Assembly: GCF_000003815.2 (NCBI RefSeq)
Contig: NC_049982.1
Span: 18,006,246 to 18,068,245, forward strand
Length of the DNA stretch: 62,000 nt
Source: Branchiostoma floridae
Taxonomy: Eukaryota; Chordata; Leptocardii; Amphioxiformes; Branchiostomatidae
Direction of reading: 5' to 3'
Shown here: piece after piece, positions 39,401 to 51,400 of the stretch
How positions within the stretch are numbered: the first letter of the stretch is position 1
Layout: the number at the start of each line of letters is the position of its first letter
Translations under genes and position numbers: made by a program
Notes under the pieces: model-generated
Seen by the model: only the letters and a program-made list of their open reading frames with translations
Database searches by the model: none
What the model was told of the DNA's origin: nothing

Positions 39401-42400
39401 CAATTGACCAACTTTTACAATACTTGATCATGGTCTCTTTATCTATGTCACAGTGTTTATACCCTTATTGATTTATTTGACCCTAACCTTAACCCTAACC
39501 CTAACGCTTTCCCTATCCTTAACTCTCACCCAAACCCTAACCCTAACCCTAACCCTAACCCTAAGATATGGGTGCTCTAACATATGGCCATTGTCCAGGG
39601 ATAATCACCTGATACAGGAGCTGCTGTCATCATCGCCACATGGTTGCTGGTCAGCCAGCAGGGTGAACTGCTGGTTAACAAAGTCCTTTGCCACAATGTA
39701 CTGACAGACTCCGGCAAACTGGTAGTACCGCTTGTCAAACGTGGTGATGTGTGGGTCACCATGGATACTGCAGGTGGCGTTACACTCCAAGTTTGTCCCG
39801 ATCCAGCGGCCAGCGAGGCAATAGCTGAAGTAAACAAGTTGTGGTCATAAAACATGTTAAAATATTCCATCCATACAAAGGTCAAAGAGTTGGATATCAC
39901 TAATTACTGTTTGAGGGTGATAGTCAGGCAATACATTTTTTTGCTTGATTTACTGACTTTCATTATCAGAGCATGTGTTGTGCTGAAGTTGGTGTGTTAA
40001 GCAAAAGGGTGGTTACACCAACTATACAGATACAGATATAACATTTAATGGAAAGACTTACTATTTGTTGCAGTCATCAAGATAGTTTGATCCAGGTGCG
40101 TACTCCATACCCAGATGGGTACAGGGACACTCTTGTTCCACAACACACTGCAGGGAACCCTCATCCCACAGTGACCCTTCAGGGCACGAGCAGCCATCCA
40201 CACAGTGGTCGTCACAGTCGTGGTCACCGGTGGGATTTCTGTGGAAGGAGGATAGTTTGCAACAAAGTGATTTAACATGCAATCATTGCACCTAACAAGT
40301 TTTACTTGTTTAAGTAGGCGCTATTAGTATATAGTAGAAATGTAACGTTAAACCTCCCCAAACAGTTGTAGGAGAAATAAATACATACCATTTTATTGAA
40401 TTGCGCAACATAGAGAAAAGTGGTTTTTCATTCGTTTAAGTGCACACTTTGTCCTTGGTGCTGAAAAGCCATCCAAACTATCATGTACAAATTTAGCTAT
40501 TTTGGTACAAGGAAAACCTCTTACCTACTTTCACAGTGATTTGTTTATGTCATATCATAGACATTGCTCTCTGTAAAGCTTTTTGTGAAACCAAAGCATG
40601 GATTATCCTCATCTTCACTGATAGTTGTACAAATGTTTGTACAAACCTGCATGTTCGAGGGCAGGAGCTGGCACACTCTGTGTACACCATGGTGGCAGGG
40701 CAACCACGGTCTATAAAACACAATGTGGGATGTACATTAATAAATAGCAACAAACAAAGCAATACAAACAGGTACTAATCACTCCTATACTGTCTCACAT
40801 ATAGTACAGTCCCAATCCCAAAATGAAGAACAGATCAATATCAGCTTACTCTAATTTTTTTGTACTTTTTTGTACACTTTTTGCCCTCCCTAAATACATC
40901 TGTCATTTACATAGAGAGAGAGATACTTCATATACATACAGCATACTGAAACACTTAAGCTTTGCAGGTGTGTGACTGCACACAGCCCATGATATTCACA
41001 GTACACATGACCTCCATTCTCAGTACATATACTTACAACACAGTTCAGGCTGCCTCCAGTCCAACACTATCCGCCTGTGAGCACAGGCACGGGAATACTG
41101 GGTCAGGGCCTCACACTGGCAGTCACCCCTGTACACAGGCATGGAGTGAACAAATACTTAGTCCAACACAACCAGAAAAATATCCTTCAACAATGAGGTT
41201 GCAAGATATATAAATGTGAATTGACCAGTCTTGCTTCCAAAAATCTTTCAAAGGTCAACTGAAGTCAAGAAAAATGTTGGTACAGTGTATACAGCCTTGA
41301 AGTGGTAATGCCTACCTCGTTTAGACATGGACAATATTTCTTACTAACTAACATCTACTGGACTTTTTCTGCAAATTTATCCTTGCTATTACTAACCTTT
41401 ATTTTGCCTAAAGAAAGATTAAGTAGCCCTCTTACCTGACTGCATAGTCACAGTTACATAGGTCTGTGACACAGGCATCAAGGTAGGGGTTAGGATCTAC
41501 CACTGCATGACAGGGGGCAAAAGCTGCATTCCCTATCAGCACATTGCAAATTCCCCAAATTTCCTGCAGAGATCAGAAAAAAACATAAAAATGGGTGTTA
41601 TACAATAGATTATAACTGTTTGGACCTTTTAATCAAGATTCCTACCCTAGATGATTCTGTCAGAGACCACATATTTGATGATCTACTTCATTTAATGTGT
41701 TTCACATGCATTGTTAGATTAAGCATATGTCACACATTCTCAATTTTGTCACAACTTCGTTACTAACCACTCCCCAACCAAGGTCAGCACTGGGGTGAGA
41801 GTAGACTGGAATCCATCCTATTATAACTCCAGCAAAATATGGTTTCTCCAACTTTTATTTAAAAAATTTCTAATGAGCTGGCACAGACAAGTAGGCATCA
41901 AAGCCAACCAGAGATGGCCTTGCTCACAACTAACTCACAACCATGACTGGAATAGATTGGGAGGCCACGGTTGGCTGTGTATAATGTATATGTTATGTGT
42001 GACAGGGGCTTTACACACCTGAAGCTGCTGTTGTGTAGCTGATGCACAGCTGTTAGGAGTGTTCACATGCACATTGGGGCAGTGCTCCTCTGCATCTGTC
42101 ATCTTCCAGCTGTTTGCAAATGTGATTCTGCTGCTGCTGGCAGTGCCTGGGGGAGGCAAGGTACAGCAAATGTATATTGTATATTGAAAATTGTTTTACT
42201 TTCAATAGCTAATTTGGCCTGATAAATGGCATCACATGCTAGGTATACACCTTACGTACTTATTCCTGACTGATGCACGCATATGGCGAAAAAGGAGAGG
42301 GAATGTCAATCCAGTTTGACTCCAGAAAGCTTTCTTGTGTTGGTGACACAAAAAGAACAGGCTCTTATATGCATGTACATTACATGAATATTCACTATGT

Positions 42401-45400
42401 TCCCTTGTTCTCTTTTTAAAGAATGGTGGAGCATGATGTATAGCTCACAACAGCCCTTCCTAGCAGTGTGCATGCTGAATAATATAACGTTACATCAGGC
42501 AGGGATTTGAGCTCTTCACCTTTTGATCCAGAGACATGTTGGGTGTTAACCACTTAACCTTTCAGACAGCTAAATCCTCCAGCCAGCCATGGCAGGTGCC
42601 CATGGAGGTGTCGTACCCACATCCACCCACACATGACAGGTGCATGTACGCAACTTGACAATGAATAGGTCTGACTGACAGTTCTGAAGGTTAGACATCC
42701 CTCATCAATCACAGGGCCAGCGTCCATTCATTGCAGGTAAAAAACATTCCTAGACAAACATCCACCCATTCATGACAAGTATGTGTCCTGACATTTTGAC
42801 AAAAATAGGTTAAACTTTTACAGCTGTACTGGTCTGAACTTGATCAATAGTGTGATAACAGGCTCCATGACATCAATTAAACTTGACTGCTGGACCAACA
42901 ACAAGATTTAGGCTAACAATTTTGACTGCTGTGTCCACTTTCAGCCTTAGACTATGAAACTTGCTAAGCTTCCAGTAACAATAATTTTCATGCAGTCACG
43001 TATTGCACAATTCAGCCAAAACATGGAGAGACTTTCTTGCCAAATGCCACTGTAGGGACAATATCCAAAAGCTCCTTTGATCTCACAAATCAGTGCCACA
43101 AACTGAAGCCCAGACTTCTCAAGTTTCCGTAAGCTGACTAGGTGAACATATGTCACGTAGTTCAGGTTTAAAACGTGTTGTTACCTTCGTTAACATGACT
43201 GTAAAACTTGTTAACGTTACAGACCAAAACATTTTACTTATGTTCACAGATAAAGCTATTGATATTCTCCGGTACACAGGATGTCTTTGTCTTTGTCTTT
43301 GTCTTGGCAAGAAATCAGACATGTCTGAGTGCCCTTATCATACACCCAACATGCAGGCTATATACATTTGTAGATGGGTCATGTCCAAGCAGATGTAAGG
43401 ATCCTGGTTATTCTCAGTGTTTTGCACCCGTTTTGGCAACATTTCTTTTCTAGTACTGCACTTTTTCCTTTGACCATTAAAAAAAGTGTAATACTAGAGA
43501 AGAATATTAAAGTTACATGTATATGTCCCAAATTTAGGCATCAAACAGAAGCTGAGCTGGTGCCTTGCCTCTGCTTGGAGGTCAGATAAATGGCACTAAC
43601 ATGTACACTGTACTATTGCTTAATTCACTACCATCATGTCTTTTTACCATCTGCACATGATGATTGTATGTTTGTATTCAGGGATAGGCTTCACTAATGC
43701 TGTCACCTCAAAGCCTCCCTGCACAATACTAATGAATAGCTGTGTTTGCGTGAGGGTTTGTTGTCGCTTCCCAGTGACCCATGGTACTGGCATTTGCTCA
43801 GTTGTGGTCCCCTTCAGTGGTGACATCCTCTTACTTTCATCCATCCCGAAGGACAGACAATAAATCATCTATAAACAGGTCTCTGTCATGTACAAAACCG
43901 ATCCTCCCTCTCCAAACATCCAGATGACACTCATCCCTCATACACTTCCATGAATGTAGATTTTGTCTTATGCGGACTCACAGGAATGAGAAACACAAAG
44001 CATGTTGTTACGGACTTTGTTTAACTTGTTACCTCTTCACACAAAGATTTTCATGGTACTGGTTTTCAAAGACAACAGAGTACATGGAAGCCCATGTTTC
44101 TACAGGCCTAAAGGGTTTGGCAAATATCTCAGTGTTCATTAATCTGTTGCAGAAGAGATGTTAGACCCTCCAGTGTCAGGGCTGATTAGAGACAAGGCCT
44201 TATAATCAGTCCATGACACTAGAAGAGTTTAAGTACAACAGACAACAGCAGGACAAGCAGTCCATTACCTTACATTGTATGAGAACTATTTCAGCTGGAA
44301 TACAGTCTATAACATCATCAATAAGAAAAATAATTGTAAGCACTTGACTATCACAATCAAAATGTTATCTACTCATTACTTTGCTGGGATAGCCATTTAA
44401 TGAGGGCCAGAAACAAAGGAAAATTTTCTTACCATCTCTGAGTCTGTATTCATCTGATGAATTTCCATTGAAGTTGCCACAGAGACCACAAAGATTTCCT
44501 GCAAAGTCCTCATCAACCTCCACATACACACTTGTCACACCGTCCCAGTAAACAGCAACCCTCACCAGCTGAAAGATTTAAAAGAGAAATATACACATTC
44601 AGCAAGTACACTTGAAATATCATCCCTGCTGGTTAGCTATTGGAATGAAGAATAATTCACCTTAAAAAATCTCTCTCATGTTCTCAACCCACCTTTCCAT
44701 CAAACTCAGGCATGAGGATGACACGGACATAGTCTCCAACTTTCTCCACCTTCACACCTTCTTCAGAGTTGGGCAGAGACAAACTGGGAGGAAAGAGCCA
44801 ATGATAAATTAAAACTATCATATTCTACTACTTAATCTGCAATCTTCATGTTGCTTCATCTTCTATTCTTAATGACTGTGCAAGGAGTCACTGTTTGTTG
44901 TGTGCAAAGCCATTGCTTTTATTTATTGTTTACATTCCTTATAAGGTTGTGGCCACAATAACCGTGAGGTAATAACTATATTTTGTCAGGTACTTACGTC
45001 ACATCGCCCTTGGTGACCTCGTAGTTGTGCCCCTGGTGAAGGATCAGGTCATGTGACAGGCCCATCATGTGAACTCTGACCTCACGATGACACAGCAGGG
45101 ATGAGGTGGTGCAGTTGGGGTCATTTCGGACAAACACCTGGTGGGAAGCCAAAGACAGATGTCAATGTCAATGTCAAACAAGGAGAGTCAAAACAGTGGC
45201 AGGACAGATGGTATAAGACATGCATTGAGCTCATAGGTTATACCGGTATACTGTGTTATATGTCCTTGGTACAAGTATTATAACCACTGATCTACACGGG
45301 TCTACATGTACATGTACCAGTATAACCACAGGTCTACACAGGATCTACATGTACATGTACCAGTATAACCACAGGTCTACACAGGATCTACATGTACATG

Positions 45401-48400
45401 TACCAGTATAACCACAGGTCTACACAGGATCTACATGTACCGGTAGTTCAGCACTCAAAGCTCACCTGGAACGTAGCCTGCAGACAGTCCCCAGACAACA
45501 GGTACTGGCAGGTACCAGGGAAGGTGTAAAAATGTCCATCAAATGTGAAATAGTGCTGATGTCCAAATGCACCGCAGAACCGTCCGCTGTGGTCTGGTGC
45601 TGGGGCTGTGGAAGAAATACATTGTGAGTTAGACAACAGGATGAAATCATTCACTTCTATTATACGAGGGTCTGCATGGGGGGTCCTGACAACGCTTTAC
45701 GCTAAATTCAGGACGGTGGACAACGTTTTATGTTAAATTCCGAAGGCTGGCAACGTTTTACGCTAAATTCAGAAAGGCCGGCATGGTTTACGCTAAATTC
45801 TGGAAGGCTAGTAACACTCGACAGGGGCGGGGGCGTGCTCTGCCGGGAAGATTTTGAAATTTTGACTCTCTGAAACACTATTTCCTGCATTTTGAGGGGA
45901 TATTTTCGCTGGTAGACAAAGCTAAATTAAATGGCATATCTAATTAAAGGTTCCATGTAAGCCACCCAACAGATTTTGACCATGTCGAGCGCCGAAGGGG
46001 CGAGGCGTCGCAAGAGAAGTCCGGGAAATTGACCCCCTGAAACGCGATTTCCTACGTTTTTCTGGCTATTATATAAAGCTAAGTTAAATGAAATTTCTAT
46101 CAGCAAAAAAGGGTGTTTGAGGTTGACACGTCACATCTCCCAACATCATTTTCAGCACTTCTAGTGCCGAAGGCGCGAGGCGGCGCAAGGGAGGACCATG
46201 AAAATTTTGAAATCTTGACCCTCTAAAATGATATTTCCTGCATTTTGATGGGCAGATTTTGTTGGCAGACTAAGCTAACTTCAATAACATTCTATTAGCA
46301 AAAAGGTTTTCGAGGGCGAGGCCACCAAAACAATTTTTACCATGTCAATGACCGAAGGTGAAAAGAGTCGCAAGGAAGGTCCAGCAAAATTTTGAAATCT
46401 TGATCCTTTGAAACGCAATTTCCTTTGTTTTGAGGGGCTAAAATTTACTGGTAGACTATGCTTCGACTTACGAAATTTGGGAAGCCAGACTACGATTTAC
46501 GGGTATTTTTTAGGCTAGATTACGTCTTACGTAAAATGTTTGGACTAGATTACGCTTTACGTGAAATGCACTGGCTACGCTTTACGGTAAATTTTCCATC
46601 CTCACTACGAATTACGTGAAATAAAATAGCTTCCCTACGAATTACGGAAAATTAAAAGGCCTGCCTACGCCTTACGGAAAAGAGCATGCAGACCCTCTTA
46701 TACATGACAATCCACCTTGTACTCCTGATCAGATCAGGAAGAACATTTCTCTCCACCAAAACAACAACTTTTACAATATAATATAACTTTATTGCACAAC
46801 AATTGTACGAGGTACAAAGTATGGCATCTACATAACTACAGTGTTATAACTTAACTTAGGGCTTATCTAACTAATACAGGAGTTGTAGTATGGGATAAGT
46901 TTCTTACAATCATTGGAGGCTTTTACAATCATTTGGGGAATTTCTAATGTCAAAACCTTCTTTGATATATTTTCCTATATCTGCCATGCAGGGATTGTCA
47001 CATGTCATTATGTATCTGAATTTGCACTTCAGGTCCATTTGGATAAATCCTTGTGTACAAAATGACAGCCTTCTGTATAGAGAATTGCGTATATCGGAAT
47101 ATTTGGGACATACAACCATAAAGTGATATTCGTCTTCGATTAGCTCTGGACAGAATGGACAAACCCTCTGGTCAATAGGGATTTTTTGGAATCTTCCGGT
47201 TTCTATATTTAATTTGTGACAGCCAATTCTGAGTTGTGTGATTGCCCTACGAACGTCAAGGCTCTTTATGGTTGAAATGTAATTTTCTTGCTTGTAATGC
47301 TTGTTCAATGTAGAAAGAGATGAGAGTTTGGAATTGTTTCGAATAGAGGAATGCCAATTTTGCACGTATATATCTTGTAAACGTTGTCGTAACTGAGTGG
47401 TGATTGTGTCTATGTGGTATGACCTCGGGTTCAGCCATATGTGTCCAAAGCCTTGGTAGTTGAGGATATTTTTTACGTGGACAATCCAATCATGTTCTCC
47501 GAATGAAACAGTATTGTATGCCTCACGAAGAAGGGCATCTTCGGGCAGATTAACTAAACGATGCCAATATTTCACAAGTTGCATTTCTGCATCAATCCTA
47601 GCTGGGAAAGTTCCCAATTCTCCCCTGACACCATCGTTTGAGGCTTTGGCATGAATGCCTAACAGAAATTTTTGGAAGCGCATGTCAATGATGTCAAATT
47701 CTGGAATTTGTTGATTTGAGTCTAGGTTTATAATTTGGAAACCGTTATCTCGTAAAATATGGCTATTGGCATGACGCAATAGTATTTCTTTATCTGTATT
47801 TCTTTCCAAACATACAACATAAGTAGTATTCAAAGCAGAAGAGGTGGTTTTTCGAATGGTAGCTGGAAAGTTATCTTGAATATTAAGTTTTTCAAGTAAA
47901 GTAGAAAAAACCTTTGAGGAAGGTTCGCAGATGTTATTGGTATATGATACAATGATTCTTATACTTTTAGAAAAACGGTCAAAGCAAGTGATTTCTGAAC
48001 AGTACATAAAGATGGGTTTTACAAATTTGTCAAATAGATTTTTTCCAAGATTGATTGAAATGTCCTTGTTAGAGAGTAAAAGAGCCTTGAGTTTGAAAAG
48101 TGCTCTCATTGCTTTGGTTTTCAAATATTTCCTGGCGGTTTTGAATTTTCCGGAGAATGTGAAAGGAATGCCGAGGTATGTATAGCTGTCAGTGATTTCT
48201 ATATTTTTGCCATAAATATGGAATTGGTCTTTGTTATTCTTGCTAGAACCTTTGCCAAAAACAACTACCTTGGTTTTTGAAACATTGACAGATAGCTTCC
48301 ATTTCTTACAATAGTTTTCTAGGCAGTCAATACAATGCTGTAGCCCTTGTTTTGACGATGAAATCAGAGCGAGATCGTCTGCCCAGGATAAACAGTTTAG

Positions 48401-51400
48401 AGATTTTGAGGTTAGGACTGCAGGGTCACATTTTGTGGGGTCAAAGCACTCAGATATATCATTGATGAATAAATTAAATAATAAAGGACTAAGATTACAT
48501 CCCTGCCGTACTCCGCATACGGAAGGAAAGGAGTTTGATAATCCATTATCTAATCTAACTGCATAATTCACATCATTGTACATGGATTTTATAATATTAA
48601 AGAAATTACCTCCGATACCACATTTATGCAACTTATAGAATAGCCCATCTCGCCAAACACTGTCAAATGCCTTCCTCATGTCAACAAAGCATACGAATAG
48701 TTTTCCGCCTTTTTTCTTGGTGTATTTGTCTATTAGAGATTTTAAGATAAAAACATTGTCGGACAAGAGTATCACTATCAGCCTCATTGTTACTAGTACA
48801 CTGAATTCATCAAGTGTTATTGACAGGTTTTTCTAATTTAAAATGTTGAACTCCAGGTTGTATAATAGTACAATCCAATGAACTGGCATTCCAAAAACCC
48901 CTAACAAGAACATGGTGCTTACCCTCCTAAATCCCCCATACAGACCCTCTTTCAAAGCCATAATTATTATACAGACATTTTGTACTATATTCAGCAACAA
49001 TAGACTTACTTGTTTGTACTTGAGTAATCCCGTCATCTTGGTACAGGTCTGTGGGGAAACAAACATCCTGTTGTTAGCATCTTCCAACCTTCAATCATAC
49101 TGATACGATGATAGTGTTGCAAACAGGACAGCAAATGACATTGTAAAGTCTTACGCAACGTTAGACTATAACGTTATATTACTAGAGCTAACGTCTAAAT
49201 TTAGTAGACGTTTATTAGACACAAACGTCTGGAAAGAGCATTGGCAGACATACCATACTGGCACTGTGGTCCACCAAAGCTGCTGGGGCAGGAGCAGCGG
49301 CCAGGCTCGGTACAAACACCTCCATTCTGACATTCCAGTGTGCAGATAGCTGCAGGGGGGACGAACACACAACATCACAAACTACTGCCGCCAAAACACT
49401 TCCACAAACTACTTACAGTAAGGAAGTCGACTCTCCACCTTAGTTATGAACCATTAACTGAAGTTTCAGGTCTGCTGAGGACCCGAGAAAATGTACTTCA
49501 CAGGCAAAGGACGCCCGGTCTGACAGCTGTTCGGAGTTCACGCTTGGCGGTACACCGCGGGGATTCCCCACCAATGCGCACAGGCAAGACCATGCCATGA
49601 AACATAAGCATTTTCATGTTTATAACTCTCATGACAGAAATGATTTACCAACCTCTGCTAATGTTTGAATGAATTATATTTTTTCAATCCTAAGGAAGAA
49701 AATTGATTCATATTTAGGCTTGTATGGCCACAAAATTACTAGCTTTAGAACCCAGCAGTTGCAGTCATGCCTGCTATTATTAGTTACCATATGATAGCAT
49801 CAGGTACTATCACAAGTGCGCATGTGCTGTAGCAGACGACGTTTGTGTTTATGATATCCCACATGCATTTTGCTGTAAACTTTAGTTCGCAATAGATGGC
49901 TGACGACATTTTTCTTGAAGTTCGACAGGAAAAGGTATGTTTCCGATGGTTGATGTTTTGAAGAGTCAACTTAACGTTAAATGTCCGGTAAATATTTCTA
50001 CACTGGGCGAAAATGTGGCAAATTAAAGTTCAGAATGTGAATCGAACATTCAAAGATCTGCTGAGTATAAAAGTTATTCTTCCATTAGTTACGTATTCAC
50101 TGAATTATAAGGAATTGTTATAAGACAGAGGCTGATGAGATGACTGACGTGTCTGACAGATCGGTCCTTCCCATCCCGCCTGACAGGTGCAGGTGTCCGG
50201 GGCAGAACACGCTCCTCCGTGCAGGCAGCTGGGGTCGCACACCGCTGGAAAATATACAGTTGACTTTAGTAAACTTTGTGCTTTCCCAAGTTTAGATTTT
50301 ATAGATTAGGACTATTCCAGGTAAAACAAACGAAAGCAGCTCAATGGGCAACACATTCACCTTTGCATATACATGTTCGTACCAGTTTTACTTTAGTCTG
50401 GTCGTCTTACCGAACAACTGTGACGTTACACCAAAGTAAACTTTGATGAGACGTGGTATCTATTCTATCAACAAGACCTGCCCGTTATGACTTATGTGAA
50501 CAAAAAATTATCAAGTGCTCTTTAAGGAATGCAGGTTCTGGCCACATCACAGCATCCTCGACTCACGTGTTTCGCACTGTTGTCCGGCGTATCCGATCTG
50601 ACAGGTACAGAAGTCCGGCCTGGAGCAGTAGCCGCCATTCTCGCAGGTAGAGTGACAGATGGCTACAGAAATAAGATGCATGACAATCAATATTGCTCAA
50701 TGTAGAACCAATGGCGACTTCTGCCTCTGATCCCTTCAGCCGATGAAACAACAAGCTGATCGTTGGGCGAGGAAAACGTTAAACGTTACATACAGAAATG
50801 AACATTCCTGTTTCTTGGTTTTGAAATTCTATCATTCATTATGCACCTTGATCTTAATTTCTTCTAAAAAGACACCAGGTTGTACTAGTATTTCTAGTCG
50901 ATATAGGGACACCTCTTTCTGCAAGCTCAATAGTATTGAATAAGCAGCCGCGCGCTCGTATCACTCATACATTTGTAAGCCGGCTACCCACCTGTCTGAC
51001 ACTGATCGCCCTCGTACCCTTCCTCACACTGACACTCGTTCGGAGCCGTACACACTCCTCCGTTAGCACAGACTGGGTTGCAGATGGCTGAGGATAGGAA
51101 CACACAACGCCATTAAGGACATCGACATTCTTTTCACTCATACATGTAGTCTGGAAACCGTTTTGTTTTCAGGTATGGTGCTTTTTCACAATGTCGACTT
51201 CAAAATCAGCCTCTTACTAAACACATTGGAAACTTCCAGTAGTTGTATCAATGGCGTTATATGAGAAGGACTGAGCACGGGGTTATAGTCCTACTCTCCA
51301 AGCAGAGGTAAGGCTCCGGTTGTTTTTTTGGGAGTTTTTTTTTTTTTTTTTTTTTTTTACTCAATGGTCACCTCGTAACAAGGCCTGACTTTCTATTTTG

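Noticed and set aside
39481-39564. Chromosome end
   Set aside because: Flanked on both sides by exons of one gene, so interstitial.
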